From assembly GCF_003096555.1 (NCBI RefSeq), contig NZ_QEKM01000001.1:1-64000 (forward strand): a stretch of 64,000 nucleotides of DNA, written 5' to 3'. The notes below the pieces were generated by a model. That model was given only the letters and a program-made list of their open reading frames with translations. It was not told the origin of the DNA and searched no databases. Every line of letters starts with the position of its first letter. Position 1 is the first letter of the stretch. A program made the position numbers and the translations under genes. The stretch comes from Simplicispira sp. 125. Its GTDB lineage: Bacteria; Pseudomonadota; Gammaproteobacteria; Burkholderiales; Burkholderiaceae_C. Shown one piece after another: positions 1-9,607 of this stretch.

Positions 1-21
1 ACCAGGGGTTTTCCCTTGTAT

Positions 22-330
22 TCAAGACGTTCCGGTTTGAATTTTCAGGCGAATCACGTTAACCTCCCACCCCTTGCTGCGCAGATGGGCCTGCATGGCA
101 GGCAGCAACTGGCGCAGTTTGGCCGCTGCTGCGTTGTTTCGCACCACCAGGCACCAGGTCTGGCCCTCAATGGGGCCGGCCTGCAGCGCCGGGCGCAGTG
201 CAGGCGGAATCAAGGATTCCACCGCCCGAAGCCGTTCGCTCGATTCCCGCGATAGCGCTGTCAGTTTCGCCAGCATGGGCGCTTCGTCTGCAGCTTGTTG
301 CAGGGTGACGGCGTGGTGGCGGCGGTTCAT
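22..330 (-). CDS. DciA-like DUF721 protein
   Basis: Small basic protein of 102 residues that looks like the DUF721/DciA family, whose characterised members help load the replicative helicase DnaB. The C-terminal part (W-C-L-V-V-R-N, then L-R-Q-L-L-P and L-R-S-K-G-W) has the usual alternation of a beta-strand-rich core and a helix seen in DUF721. I start it at the ATG at 330 (M-N-R-R-H-H) rather than at an upstream in-frame ATG at 357, because the extra residues look like untranslated leader. It is divergent from the M23 peptidase gene, with only about 30 bp between starts, so promoters must overlap. Family call is by eye; the helicase-loading role is inferred from the family. Confidence 0.6.
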   Translation of the reverse strand: MNRRHHAVTLQQAADEAPMLAKLTALSRESSERLRAVESLIPPALRPALQAGPIEGQTWCLVVRNNAAAAKLRQLLPAMQAHLRSKGWEVNVIRLKIQTGTS

Positions 331-359
331 GGGGGCTTGGGAAATACAGGAAATCAAGA

Positions 360-1328
360 ATGCAGTTGATTATCATGGACTCGCGGCTGACCCGCAGCAG
401 GACGCTCCAGTTGACCGGGGGGCGGCTGGTGGCGGCAGCCCTGGCGGCGTCTCTGGTGCTGATGTGCGTGGCGGCTCTTCTCTACCATCTGGTGTTTCTC
501 AAAGGCGCGCGGGAAGGCTGGCCCGTGGTCGGATCGCTGGTGCGGCTGGTGGTGCAAGATGAATTCGAGCAGCGTGACCGCTTCATGCGACACAACCTGG
601 ATGCCATTGCCCGCAAGCTGGGCGAAATGCAGGCGCGCATGGTGGAGCTCGAATCGTTGGGGGACCGTGTCTCAGGACTCGCAGGCATTACGCCTCCAGC
701 CGACAAGGCGCGATTGCCGGGCATGGGTGGGGCCTTGCTGTCGGCGCGCTCTCTCACGGTGCAGGAACTGGAGGCCAGCCTTGCCGAGCTGGAACAGGTG
801 GCGGGCCAGCGCATCGACCTGATGACGGTGCTGGAGTCGCGCTTGTTTGACCAGCGCATCAGCAAATACATGGCTCCCACCGAGCTCCCCGTGCCGGGCA
901 CGGCGGCTGGTTCCACGTTTGGTTTTCGCATCGATCCCTTCACGGGGAAGTCCGCATTGCATGCAGGGCTCGACTTTCCGGCCCCTACCGGGTCGGATAT
1001 CGTTGCTGCTGCGGGCGGCGTGGTCATCACCCAGGAGTTCCATCCAGCCTTTGGCAACATGGTCGAGCTGGACCATGGCAACCAATTGGTCACCCGCTAC
1101 GCCCATACATCCAAGGTACTGGTCCAGCGCGGCGACCTGGTGCGCCGTGGCCAGAAGATTGCCGAGGTGGGGACCACAGGGCGCTCGACCGGGCCGCATC
1201 TTCATTTCGAGGTGCTGGTGCAGGGCGTGCCGCAGAACCCCCAGAAATTCCTCTTGGCAGGAGGAGCCCCCGGCGCGCAGGTCGCATTGCAAGGTGCTGC
1301 TGAGCCCGCGCTGTCTGCAGGCAGGTAA
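360..1328 (+). CDS. M23 family metallopeptidase (murein endopeptidase or activator)
   Basis: Protein of 322 residues with one N-terminal transmembrane segment (about residues 22-44), a helical, probably coiled-coil stretch (about 65-165) and a C-terminal LytM/M23 domain. Zinc-site motifs are visible: H-A-G-L-D-F near residue 201 and H-L-H-F-E-V near residue 280, both complete, so it is likely an active peptidoglycan endopeptidase rather than a degenerate EnvC/NlpD-type activator. It would act in the periplasm, anchored to the inner membrane. The ATG at 360 is preceded by AGGAAA at good spacing. Immediately upstream of secA, an arrangement I know from other Burkholderiales. The exact substrate bond is not readable. 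Confidence 0.85.
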   Translation: MQLIIMDSRLTRSRTLQLTGGRLVAAALAASLVLMCVAALLYHLVFLKGAREGWPVVGSLVRLVVQDEFEQRDRFMRHNLDAIARKLGEMQARMVELESLGDRVSGLAGITPPADKARLPGMGGALLSARSLTVQELEASLAELEQVAGQRIDLMTVLESRLFDQRISKYMAPTELPVPGTAAGSTFGFRIDPFTGKSALHAGLDFPAPTGSDIVAAAGGVVITQEFHPAFGNMVELDHGNQLVTRYAHTSKVLVQRGDLVRRGQKIAEVGTTGRSTGPHLHFEVLVQGVPQNPQKFLLAGGAPGAQVALQGAAEPALSAGR

Positions 1329-1465
1329 AATCGCTTTTTGGGGGCCAGAGCCTGCCGGTAACGGCGGACTGCTTGTATTAGCAGGCGCAGGCCCCAACTG
1401 AACTCACTACTTCACAGGATTCTGGTCGTTCGGCGTGCACTGGCGCGCAGGGCGAACCTGTTCGC

Positions 1466-4225
1466 ATGGCCACCAACTTTCTCACTAAAATTTTCGGCAG
1501 CCGCAATGACCGGCTTCTCAAGCAGTACCGCAAGACGGTGGCCATCATCAATGCAAAGGAGCCCGAGTACGAGGCGCTGAGCGATGATGCACTGCGTGCC
1601 AAGACACAGGAATTCAAGGACCGCGTAGCCGCTGGCGAATCGCTCGATGCGCTGCTGCCCGAAGCGTTTGCGGTGGTGCGCGAAGGTTCCAAGCGCGTCA
1701 TGAAGATGCGCCATTTCGATGTGCAGCTTCTTGGCGGCATGGGATTGCACTACGGCAAGATCGCTGAAATGCGTACCGGCGAGGGCAAGACACTGACGGC
1801 AACCCTGCCGGTGTACCTCAATGCCCTGTCCGGCGACGGTGTGCACGTGGTGACGGTGAACGACTATTTGGCAGGCCGCGACGCCAAGTGGATGGGGCGT
1901 CTGTACAACTTTCTCGGGCTGACGGTGGGTATCAACCTGCCCAATATGCCACGCGAGGAAAAGCAGGCCGCCTACAACGCCGACATCACCTACGGCACGA
2001 ACAACGAGTACGGGTTCGACTATCTGCGCGACAACATGGTCTACGAGGCAAATGACCGCGTGCAGCGCAAGCTGAACTTTGCCATCGTCGATGAAGTGGA
2101 CTCCATCCTGATCGACGAGGCGCGCACTCCGCTCATCATCAGTGGCCAGGCCGAAGACCACACAGCGACCTATCTGGCGATGAACAAAATTGTTCCCTTG
2201 CTGGTGCGCCAGGAAGGTGAGGCCGATCCGCGTACGGGTGAAGGCGTCACCAAGCCTGGTGACTTCACGGTGGACGAAAAGACGCACCAGGTGTTCCTGA
2301 CCGAGCAGGGCCACGAGACAGCCGAGCGTGTGCTGGCAGCCAACGGCCTGATTCCGGAGGGCGCCTCGCTCTACGATCCGGCCAACATCACGCTGATGCA
2401 CCACCTGTATGCTGCGCTGCGCGCCAACCACCTCTATAACCGGGACCAGCACTATGTGGTGCAAGAGGGCGAGATCGTCATCGTTGACGAATTCACTGGC
2501 CGCCTGATGGCGGGGCGCCGCTGGAGCGAAGGACTGCACCAGGCCGTCGAAGCCAAGGAAGGCGTGCAAATCCAGGCCGAGAACCAGACGATGGCCTCGA
2601 TCACCTTTCAGAACTATTTCCGCCTTTACAACAAGCTCTCGGGGATGACGGGAACGGCCGATACCGAGGCCTATGAATTCCAGGAAATCTACGGCCTGGA
2701 AACCATGGTGATTCCGCCCAACCGCCCGAGCAAGCGCGACGACCAGCTCGACCGCGTGTACAAGACGACGCGCGAGAAGTATGAAGCGGCCATCAAGGAC
2801 ATCCGCGAGTGCCACGAGCGCGGGCAGCCCGTGTTGGTGGGTACCACCTCGATCGAAAACTCCGAGATCATCGATGAGCTGTTGAACAAGGTGGGCTTGC
2901 CGCACCAGGTGCTCAACGCCAAGCAGCACGCCCGCGAGGCCGACATCGTGGCCCAGGCCGGGCGCGCTGGCATGATCACCATTGCTACCAACATGGCAGG
3001 CCGCGGAACGGACATTGTGCTGGGCGGCAATATCGAGAAGGACATCGCTGCCATTGAGGCCGATGAAACCCTGGATGAGAGCACGAAGCAGTCGCGCATT
3101 GCCCAGACGCGCGCTGACTGGTCGGTCGAGCATGACAAAGTCAAAGAACTGGGCGGCCTGCGCATCATTGCCACTGAGCGCCATGAGTCACGCCGTATCG
3201 ATAACCAGTTGCGCGGCCGTTCGGGCCGCCAGGGTGACCCTGGCTCCTCGCGCTTTTACCTGAGCCTGGACGATTCGCTGATGCGCATCTTCGCGGGTGA
3301 CCGTGTCAAGGCCATCATGGATCGGCTCAAGATGCCCGATGGAGAAGCCATCGAGGCCGGCATCGTCACGCGCAGCATCGAATCGGCACAGCGCAAGGTC
3401 GAAGCGCGTAACTTTGATGTGCGCAAGCAGCTGCTTGAATACGACGACGTGGCCAACGACCAGCGCAAGGTGATTTACCAGCAGCGCAATGACATTCTTG
3501 ATGCCGCCGATCTGTCCGACGTGATCGCCGCCATGCGCGAGGACTGCTTCAGCGACATTGTGCGTGAACATGTTCCTGCGGAATCGGTCGAGGAGCAATG
3601 GAATCTCCCGGCGCTTGAAAAGGTGCTGGCCGAAGAGTGGCAGATCCCGATGGCGTTGCAGTCGCTGGTGGAAGGGTCCAGCTCCGTCACCGACGATGAA
3701 ATTCTGGAGAAGGTCGTTCAAGCCGCCCATGACACCTTCGAGGCGAAGGTGCAACTGGTGGGCCAGGAGAATTTCACCCAGTTCGAGCGTGTAGTGTTGT
3801 TGCAGACTTTCGACTCCAACTGGCGTGATCACCTGAGCGCGCTGGACTACCTGCGCCAGGGTATCCACCTGCGCGGGTATGCACAAAAGCAGCCCAAGCA
3901 GGAATACAAGCGCGAAGCCTTTGAACTGTTCCGCCAACTGCTCGATATGGTGAAGAACGAGGTCACAAAGATCTTGATGACGGTGCAGGTGCAGTCGCCT
4001 GACCAACTGGACCAAGTGGCCGAAGACATGGAGCAACGGGCTGAGAACATTGCCAATGTGACCTACACCGCGCCGACGGAAACCGGCGAGGTGGAAACCA
4101 CGGTGGATGAAAGAACACTGAGCGTGCAGCAAAAAGTGGCCGCTGGTGGCCGCGTGGGTCGCAACGATCCTTGCCCTTGTGGAAGCGGCAAGAAATACAA
4201 GCAGTGCCACGGCAAGCTCGCCTGA
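1466..4225 (+). CDS. secA: Preprotein translocase ATPase SecA
   Basis: SecA, the ATPase that pushes unfolded preproteins through SecYEG at the inner membrane. 919 residues, the usual proteobacterial length. Seen: N-terminal opening [12 protein letters not shown], Walker A M-R-T-G-E-G-K-T at residues 102-109, the DEAD-type [15 protein letters not shown] segment, the G-T-T-S-I-E-N-S-E helicase motif, [12 protein letters not shown], and the C-terminal zinc motif [14 protein letters not shown] that binds SecB and phospholipid. A strong intrinsic terminator follows directly. The 137-bp gap before the gene shows no obvious SecM-like leader. Confidence 0.98.
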   Translation: MATNFLTKIFGSRNDRLLKQYRKTVAIINAKEPEYEALSDDALRAKTQEFKDRVAAGESLDALLPEAFAVVREGSKRVMKMRHFDVQLLGGMGLHYGKIAEMRTGEGKTLTATLPVYLNALSGDGVHVVTVNDYLAGRDAKWMGRLYNFLGLTVGINLPNMPREEKQAAYNADITYGTNNEYGFDYLRDNMVYEANDRVQRKLNFAIVDEVDSILIDEARTPLIISGQAEDHTATYLAMNKIVPLLVRQEGEADPRTGEGVTKPGDFTVDEKTHQVFLTEQGHETAERVLAANGLIPEGASLYDPANITLMHHLYAALRANHLYNRDQHYVVQEGEIVIVDEFTGRLMAGRRWSEGLHQAVEAKEGVQIQAENQTMASITFQNYFRLYNKLSGMTGTADTEAYEFQEIYGLETMVIPPNRPSKRDDQLDRVYKTTREKYEAAIKDIRECHERGQPVLVGTTSIENSEIIDELLNKVGLPHQVLNAKQHAREADIVAQAGRAGMITIATNMAGRGTDIVLGGNIEKDIAAIEADETLDESTKQSRIAQTRADWSVEHDKVKELGGLRIIATERHESRRIDNQLRGRSGRQGDPGSSRFYLSLDDSLMRIFAGDRVKAIMDRLKMPDGEAIEAGIVTRSIESAQRKVEARNFDVRKQLLEYDDVANDQRKVIYQQRNDILDAADLSDVIAAMREDCFSDIVREHVPAESVEEQWNLPALEKVLAEEWQIPMALQSLVEGSSSVTDDEILEKVVQAAHDTFEAKVQLVGQENFTQFERVVLLQTFDSNWRDHLSALDYLRQGIHLRGYAQKQPKQEYKREAFELFRQLLDMVKNEVTKILMTVQVQSPDQLDQVAEDMEQRAENIANVTYTAPTETGEVETTVDERTLSVQQKVAAGGRVGRNDPCPCGSGKKYKQCHGKLA

Positions 4226-4242
4226 ACCTGCTTTCGCATCTG

Positions 4243-4265
4243 ACACGGGCTTCGGCCCGTGTTTT
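4243..4265 (+). terminator. Rho-independent terminator after secA
   Basis: Perfect 8-bp stem ACACGGGC / GCCCGTGT with a TTCG tetraloop, followed directly by TTTT. It begins 18 bp after the secA stop and separates secA from argJ. Confidence 0.88.
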
Positions 4266-4321
4266 CATTTCGGTGGCACGGTGACTGCGTATCATCGGCC
4301 GAGTTTTTGGAAGGAAACACC

Positions 4322-5557
4322 ATGCCCGTTCATCTCTCCGCTCCCGTTCCCTCGGACCTGCACCCGGTCGCCGGGGTGCGCATTGGCGTCGCCGAAGCCG
4401 GTGTGCGCAAGGCCCACCGCAAGGATCTGACGGTCTTTCTGCTCGATGAAGGGGCGACCGTCGGCGGTGTGTTCACGCAGAACCGTTTTTGCGCAGCGCC
4501 CGTGCAGGTGTGCCGTGAATCCCTGGCGTTGCACCAGGGCCAAGGCATTCGTGCCCTGGTGGTCAACACCGGCAACGCCAATGCCGGTACCGGCCAGGAT
4601 GGGCTGCAGCGTGCCCGCTCCACCTGCGATGCACTGGCCGCGCAGCTGGGTGTCGCCTCCACGCAAGTGCTGCCGTTCTCCACTGGCGTCATCATGGAGC
4701 CCCTGCCAGTTGACCGCATTACGGCTGGGCTGCCTGCGGCCCTTGCCGATGCGCGCCCCGACCATTGGGGCCGTGCGGCCGAAGGCATCATGACCACCGA
4801 TACGGTGGCCAAGGCGTTCAGCACCCAGGTGCAACTGGGCGGCGCCACGGTGTCGGTCACGGGGATCAGCAAGGGCGCTGGCATGATCCGCCCGAACATG
4901 GCCACCATGCTGGGTTTTCTGGCAACCGACGCCTGTGTGGCACCCGCCCTGGTGCAGCAACTGGCGCGTGAGCTTGCCGATCAGTCGTTCAACCGCATCA
5001 CCATCGATGGTGATACCTCGACCAACGACTGCTTCATGGTCGTCGCCACGCACCAGGCGGGCAATGCGCTCATCACCTCACTGGAAAGTCCCGAGGGCCG
5101 GACGCTCAAGGCGGCCATGTTGCACATTGCGCAGCAACTGGCGCATGCCATCGTGCGGGACGGTGAGGGTGCCACCAAGTTCATTACGATCCGCATCGAG
5201 GGTGGCAAGACGGGCGAGGAATGCTGCAAGGTGGCCTACGCGATTGCGCATTCGCCGCTGGTCAAGACGGCCTTCTTCGCCAGCGACCCGAACCTGGGCC
5301 GCATCCTGGCCGCCGTGGGTTATGCCGGTATCGATGACCTGGACCAGACCGGCATCGACTTGTACCTTGACGATGTACATGTGGCGGTGAAAGGCGGGCG
5401 CAACCCGGAGTACCGAGAAGAAGACGGACAGCGCGTCATGCAGCAGAGCGAAATCACAGTGCGCGTTGTGCTGGGACGTGGTGATGCTGCAGAGACGGTG
5501 TGGACCTGCGATCTGAGCCATGACTATGTCACCATCAATGCGGATTATCGCTCCTGA
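4322..5557 (+). CDS. argJ: Arginine biosynthesis bifunctional protein ArgJ (glutamate N-acetyltransferase)
   Basis: ArgJ transfers the acetyl group from N-acetylornithine to glutamate and, in bifunctional forms, can also use acetyl-CoA (arginine biosynthesis, cytoplasm). 411 residues. The autocleavage site [14 protein letters not shown] is present; the Thr at about residue 195 becomes the N-terminal nucleophile of the beta chain. The start at 4322 follows an A-A-G-G-A-A Shine-Dalgarno; an in-frame ATG at 4259 lies within the region of the secA terminator and is unlikely. Whether this copy is mono- or bifunctional cannot be read from the sequence. Confidence 0.96.
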   Translation: MPVHLSAPVPSDLHPVAGVRIGVAEAGVRKAHRKDLTVFLLDEGATVGGVFTQNRFCAAPVQVCRESLALHQGQGIRALVVNTGNANAGTGQDGLQRARSTCDALAAQLGVASTQVLPFSTGVIMEPLPVDRITAGLPAALADARPDHWGRAAEGIMTTDTVAKAFSTQVQLGGATVSVTGISKGAGMIRPNMATMLGFLATDACVAPALVQQLARELADQSFNRITIDGDTSTNDCFMVVATHQAGNALITSLESPEGRTLKAAMLHIAQQLAHAIVRDGEGATKFITIRIEGGKTGEECCKVAYAIAHSPLVKTAFFASDPNLGRILAAVGYAGIDDLDQTGIDLYLDDVHVAVKGGRNPEYREEDGQRVMQQSEITVRVVLGRGDAAETVWTCDLSHDYVTINADYRS

Positions 5558-5594
5558 ATTGCTAGCTGTTAGCGCTTGATGTGTAAGCTCTTGG
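5558..5594 (+). repeat. Family A hairpin repeat, decayed copy
   Basis: Contains TAGCTGTTAGCGCTT then TAAGCTCTTGG: the AGCT box and left stem AGCGCTT are intact, while the right stem (AAGCTCT) has mutated. Lies between argJ and the DUF815 ATPase gene. Confidence 0.6.
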
Positions 5595-5601
5595 TGCCGA
5601 A

Positions 5602-6474
5602 ATGAACGATAAATTTGACCATCTGATGATGCGTGCAGAGCAACTCATCGCACGCATCGAGTCCGTGTTGCCGCAGCCCTTGTGCGCGCCCGACTGGTCG
5701 GGGGCTATCGCCTGGCGTTACCGCAAGCGCAGCAGTGGCCACGGCACGCTGGAGCCTGTACGCCATGTGGCTGCGATGCAGTTGGCGGACTTGAAGAAAA
5801 TCGACGGTCAGAAGGAAAAGATCGAGCGCAACACGCGGCAGTTTGTCGAAGGGCGCGCGGCCAACAATGTGCTGCTGACCGGTGCGCGTGGCACGGGGAA
5901 ATCCTCGCTCATCAAGGCCTGTCTGAATGCCTATGCACCGCAGGGGCTGCGACTGATCGAGGTGGACAAAGCCGATCTCACCGACTTGCCGGACATCGTG
6001 GAAGTAGTGGCCGGGCGGCCCGAAAAATTCATTGTCTTCTGTGATGACCTGAGCTTCGAAGACGGTGAGCCGGGCTACAAGGCACTCAAGTCGATTCTGG
6101 ATGGCTCGGTAGCGGCTGCCACGCCCAATGTGCTGATCTACGCGACCAGCAACCGCCGCCATCTGCTGCCCGAATACATGCGGGAGAACCTCAGCTACAC
6201 GCATACCGATGATGGTGAAATCCATCCGGGAGAAGGGGTGGAGGAGAAAATTTCTCTCTCGGAGCGTTTTGGTCTGTGGGTGAGCTTTTACCCTTTCAGC
6301 CAGGATGAATACCTGGCCATCACCGCGCAGTGGCTGGCGTCGTTGGGAGTGTCTGCTGCCTCTATTGAGGCAGCGCGCCCCGAAGCGCTGGTCTGGGCAT
6401 TGGAGCGTGGTTCGCGCAGCGGCCGCGTGGCCTACCAGTTTGCCCGCGACTATGCAGGGCGCCACGGTGGCTGA
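5602..6474 (+). CDS. DUF815 family AAA ATPase
   Basis: 290-residue ATPase of the DUF815 family. Walker A G-A-R-G-T-G-K-S at residues 94-101, a Walker B-like I-V-F-C-D-D-L-S-F, and a sensor-like Y-A-T-S-N-R-R-H-L-L followed by P-E-Y-M, all family features. Members are widespread in proteobacteria; I know no established function. The 3' end overlaps the start of mutT by 23 bp, so the two are probably translated from one message. Confidence 0.85.
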   Translation: MNDKFDHLMMRAEQLIARIESVLPQPLCAPDWSGAIAWRYRKRSSGHGTLEPVRHVAAMQLADLKKIDGQKEKIERNTRQFVEGRAANNVLLTGARGTGKSSLIKACLNAYAPQGLRLIEVDKADLTDLPDIVEVVAGRPEKFIVFCDDLSFEDGEPGYKALKSILDGSVAAATPNVLIYATSNRRHLLPEYMRENLSYTHTDDGEIHPGEGVEEKISLSERFGLWVSFYPFSQDEYLAITAQWLASLGVSAASIEAARPEALVWALERGSRSGRVAYQFARDYAGRHGG

Positions 6475-6922
6475 AGCCGCCACGTCCCCCGCACCGCGCA
6501 CGCACACTGAAGTGGCGGTGGGCATCCTGTTGCGCCGTGATGGCGCTTTGCTGCTCACCACCCGGCCGCCCGGTAAGGCCTATGCCGGTTATTGGGAGTT
6601 TCCGGGCGGCAAGATCGAAGCGGGCGAGACCGTCGAGCAGGCGCTACGCCGTGAACTGATCGAAGAGCTTGGCGTCACCATCGGCCCGGCGCAGGTCTGG
6701 AAAGTGACGGAACACGATTATCCTCACGCGCTCGTGCGGCTGCACTGGTGCAAGGTGTGGGAATGGACGGGCGACTTGGAGATGCGCGAAGGCCAGGCCA
6801 TGTCCTGGCAAGCTTGGCCCCCTGTGGTGCGCCCGGTATTGCCGGGCGCCGTGCCTGTGCTGGACTGGCTGGCCCAGGAGCGTGGTGTACCGTTCGATCC
6901 TGAAATACTATTAAAAAAATAG
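6452..6922 (+). CDS. mutT: NUDIX hydrolase, MutT (8-oxo-dGTP diphosphatase) type
   Basis: 156-residue NUDIX protein of the MutT type, which removes 8-oxo-dGTP from the nucleotide pool to prevent A:T to C:G transversions. The Nudix box G-x5-E-x7-R-E-x-x-E-E-x-G-V is complete (G-G-K-I-E-A-G-E ... R-R-E-L-I-E-E-L-G-V). The start at 6452 sits inside the DUF815 gene; an ORF extending to 6305 would only be a shadow of that gene. The last codons and the TAG stop fall in a family A repeat, so the C-terminal I-L-L-K-K is repeat-encoded. Assignment to MutT rather than another NUDIX type rests on size and the context seen in other Burkholderiales. Confidence 0.9.
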   Translation: MQGATVAEAATSPAPRTHTEVAVGILLRRDGALLLTTRPPGKAYAGYWEFPGGKIEAGETVEQALRRELIEELGVTIGPAQVWKVTEHDYPHALVRLHWCKVWEWTGDLEMREGQAMSWQAWPPVVRPVLPGAVPVLDWLAQERGVPFDPEILLKK

Positions 6923-6964
6923 CTGCTAACGCTTGCTGTATAAGCGTTAGAGTGGATTTTTACT
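6908..6964 (+). repeat. Family A hairpin repeat, complete copy between convergent mutT and yacG
   Basis: Best-preserved copy: A-tract, AGCT (6921-6924), stem AACGCTT (6928-6934), 7-nt loop, perfect right stem AAGCGTT (6942-6948), then AGAGTGG and a T-tract. The TAG of mutT lies in its left edge and the TAA of yacG in its right edge. It could terminate transcription from both sides. Confidence 0.8.
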
Positions 6965-7184
6965 CAATATTTTTGCGCGGATCGCCAAAAGGCGCCTCGT
7001 CGGGAGGTGCCTCGGCAGGGACGCGAAACCCTTCACTCGCCCAGGCGCCCAGATCCATCTGCTTGCAACGCTCACTGCAGAATGGGCGCCAGGGGTTTTG
7101 TGGGCTATAGAGGCTGGGGCCGCGACAGGCGGGACAGGCCACCTGGCGAGCGAATGAAGAATCAGTGGGTGGCTGGGGTGACAT
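6960..7184 (-). CDS. yacG: DNA gyrase inhibitor / zinc-binding protein YacG
   Basis: 74-residue YacG. Its zinc site C-P-A-C ... C-S-E-R-C-K is intact and the family motif [16 protein letters not shown] is present. E. coli YacG binds GyrB and inhibits gyrase. It is the last gene of the minus-strand pilB-pilC-pilD-coaE-zapD-yacG run; the coaE-zapD-yacG order is conserved in proteobacteria. Its stop codon overlaps the edge of a family A repeat. Confidence 0.93.
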   Translation of the reverse strand: MSPQPPTDSSFARQVACPACRGPSLYSPQNPWRPFCSERCKQMDLGAWASEGFRVPAEAPPDEAPFGDPRKNIE

Positions 7185-7199
7185 GGTTCCACAGCGTCC

Positions 7200-7955
7200 T
7201 CAGGCGCACAGGGTCAGTTCAAAAACGGCGTCTTCCGTGTTGGCCAGCAAATGCCCATCAGCTTGCTGCTGCATCAGGCGCACTGAAACCATAAGCCGGT
7301 TGCCGCTGATCTCGGGGACTAATCCCAGTGCGGGGTCAATGCGCAGGCGCAGCAACTGAAAGGTGCGGCCCTGGGGCAGGTTTTGTTGCAGTTGTCCCCG
7401 TTCGGCAGCCACCTTTTGGGCGACGCCTGTGTCGCGCAGAAGCTTGAGCAGCAGAAAAATGGATTCTGCCAACGGAGCCAGCGTGCTGACCCAGCCTTCG
7501 AGTGCTTGCTGTCGCTCCTTTGCGGGGCGGTGCTGCCAGGCAGCGTAGCTAGGCAGGTCAAAACCACAGGTGCCTCCCGGAATACCAGCCCGGCTGCGGA
7601 TGGCCATGAGCCAGTCGTTTTCCGTCAAGGGCTGGCCTGTCTTGCCGGTCTGGGTGTTCAGGCGGGTGAAACAGTGGTCGAGTTGGGCTACGATGCCGTC
7701 CAGCGCTGCTTCCGAGATGGCAGGGTTGCCACGGTAGCCGTCCAGCTGATGTTTCTGTTTTTCAATGTCTTTGAGCACATCCGATTTCAGATCAGCACGG
7801 GCGGCGACGTCCATGATCTCGAAGATGGTGGTCAAGGCAAAGTGGTGGTCCAGTGCCTCGGTGCGAGCGATGAGTTCGCCCAGCCGCCGGAACAGCAGTT
7901 CCAGTCGCAGATAGGTGCGAATGCGTTCGTTGAAGGGGTATTCGTAAAGAATCAC
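7200..7955 (-). CDS. zapD: Cell division protein ZapD
   Basis: ZapD, a cytoplasmic FtsZ-binding protein that bundles FtsZ filaments at the Z ring. From the GTG at 7955 the protein has 251 residues and begins V(M)-I-L-Y-E-Y-P-F-N-E-R-I-R-T-Y-L-R-L-E, the conserved N-terminus of the family; GGAA lies about nine bases upstream. An in-frame ATG at 8027 would add 24 proline-rich, poorly conserved residues with no good Shine-Dalgarno, so I prefer the GTG. Sits between coaE and yacG as in many proteobacteria. Confidence 0.85.
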   Translation of the reverse strand: MILYEYPFNERIRTYLRLELLFRRLGELIARTEALDHHFALTTIFEIMDVAARADLKSDVLKDIEKQKHQLDGYRGNPAISEAALDGIVAQLDHCFTRLNTQTGKTGQPLTENDWLMAIRSRAGIPGGTCGFDLPSYAAWQHRPAKERQQALEGWVSTLAPLAESIFLLLKLLRDTGVAQKVAAERGQLQQNLPQGRTFQLLRLRIDPALGLVPEISGNRLMVSVRLMQQQADGHLLANTEDAVFELTLCA

Positions 7956-8114
7956 GCTGCCAGGTTCCGGGTGGGGGGCCGCCCTGAAGGACGAAGGGGG
8001 CTTGTCGGGATTGCGCCGCGCAGCCATGGCCTACCGAGGTATGGTGGCATAGGGGGGGGCGTTTTTTTCATGGGGATCGCGAGCATGTTCTGCGGGCTGC
8101 TTCCTGGGCGCTCA

Positions 8115-8735
8115 TCATAGCCCGAACCGTGTGGCGAGTGCATCCACCTGGGATTGCAGTGCTTCCAGGGACAACTGGTCGTTGTAGAGGACTGCATCGG
8201 CTGCCCGGCGCCGGACAGCCCGGCTGGACTGCGCAGCAATGATGCCTTCAATGGTTTTTCGGTCAAGGGCATTGCGCGCCATGACGCGGTCGATTTGTGT
8301 CTCGGTTCGGCAATCAACCACCACCACTGCATCGAGCTGGCGTGGCCAGTGCCCTGATTCCACCAGTAAGGGGATGTCAAATACCAGCAGGCGCCGCCCC
8401 GCTGCTTCTGCAGCGTAGGCACGGCTTTCAGTGCATTGGGCAACCAGGGGGTGGAGAATAGCTTCGAGTTGTTTGCGCGACTCAGGCCTGGAAAAAGCGA
8501 GGTTACGCATGCGTGCACGGTCCAGGGCCCCACTGGCATCCATGTATTCGGATCCAAAGGTTTGAACAATCGACGGCATGGCCAGACCGCCAGGCTGGGT
8601 CATCTCTCGGGCGATCTGGTCCGCATCCAGGAGAATTGCTCCGCGGTTGACCAGGATACGGGCTACCGTACTTTTCCCGCTGCCAATACCGCCGGTCAGT
8701 CCTATCCGTACAGAGGAAGTTGGCGCGCGGTTCAC
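8115..8735 (-). CDS. coaE: Dephospho-CoA kinase CoaE
   Basis: Last step of coenzyme A synthesis: phosphorylates dephospho-CoA at the 3'-OH of ribose. 206 residues with P-loop G-G-I-G-S-G-K-S-T near residues 15-23 and the D-A-D-x-I-A-R-E substrate motif. The start is GTG at 8735, overlapping the pilD stop as GTGA, which indicates translational coupling to pilD. Confidence 0.95.
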   Translation of the reverse strand: MNRAPTSSVRIGLTGGIGSGKSTVARILVNRGAILLDADQIAREMTQPGGLAMPSIVQTFGSEYMDASGALDRARMRNLAFSRPESRKQLEAILHPLVAQCTESRAYAAEAAGRRLLVFDIPLLVESGHWPRQLDAVVVVDCRTETQIDRVMARNALDRKTIEGIIAAQSSRAVRRRAADAVLYNDQLSLEALQSQVDALATRFGL

Positions 8736-9607
8736 AGGCCCAGGGTCTTTAGCAGGTTGTCCAGAATGGCCTGAGGGCCAAAAACCATACCGAGAAAACC
8801 CGCACCGGCCAGAAAGGGGCCAAAAGGAACATAGCCCCCTTCGCGCAGGCTGCTGGCAATTTTGAGTGCGATACCGATGATGGCCCCCACCACGGAGGCC
8901 ATCAGGATCAGCGGGACGAGCGCCTGCCAGCCAAACCAGGCACCCAACGCGGCGAACAGCTTGAAATCGCCATAACCCATACCTTCCTTGCCCGTGGCCA
9001 GTTTAAAACCCCAGTAGACCAGCCAGAGTGAGAGGTAGCCGGCAACTGCGCCCATCACTGCACTGAAAAGAGGCACCTCGATCCATTGCAGGGCTGACGC
9101 CAGCAGGCCTGCCCATAACAGCGGCAAGGTCAGATCGTCGGGCAACAGGGTGGTATCCCAGTCGATGAAGGCCAGGGCGACCAGCATGGCAGAAAAGAAA
9201 CACCATGCCAGTCCGGCCGGTGTGGCGCCCCAGTGCTGCACGCAGAAGAAGAACAACCCTGCCGTGAAGAGCTCGACCATCGGATAGCGGGCACTGATGC
9301 CGACTCCGCACGAGGAGCAGCGGCCTCGCAGGAATATGTAGCTGAGCACCGGAATGTTTTCGTACCAGCGCAACTGGTGCCCGCAAGCCTGGCAGCGAGA
9401 ACGTGGCCGGGACAGGTTGAAAACCTCTGGCTGCGTTGCCGCGGGGGCTTGGTTGCCAGCAGTCGTTGCCGCATAGTCAGCGCATTCAGCGGCCCATTGG
9501 CGCTCCATCATTTTGGGAATGCGGTAGATCACGACATTCAGGAAGCTGCCCACCAGCAAACCCAGGATGCCCGCCAGCGCGGCATCCGACCACGGTGCCA
9601 GCAGCAT
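8732..9607 (-). CDS. pilD: Type IV prepilin peptidase / N-methyltransferase PilD
   Basis: Inner-membrane bifunctional enzyme that cleaves type IV prepilins and pseudopilins after the glycine of the leader and methylates the new N-terminus. 291 residues, about eight hydrophobic segments. The two C-x-x-C pairs of the cytoplasmic zinc domain are present (C-Q-A-C, C-S-S-C), and so are the two catalytic aspartates (F-I-D-W-D and G-Y-G-D-F-K). Overlaps pilC by one base and coaE by four, so the block is probably co-transcribed. Confidence 0.96.
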   Translation of the reverse strand: MLLAPWSDAALAGILGLLVGSFLNVVIYRIPKMMERQWAAECADYAATTAGNQAPAATQPEVFNLSRPRSRCQACGHQLRWYENIPVLSYIFLRGRCSSCGVGISARYPMVELFTAGLFFFCVQHWGATPAGLAWCFFSAMLVALAFIDWDTTLLPDDLTLPLLWAGLLASALQWIEVPLFSAVMGAVAGYLSLWLVYWGFKLATGKEGMGYGDFKLFAALGAWFGWQALVPLILMASVVGAIIGIALKIASSLREGGYVPFGPFLAGAGFLGMVFGPQAILDNLLKTLGL

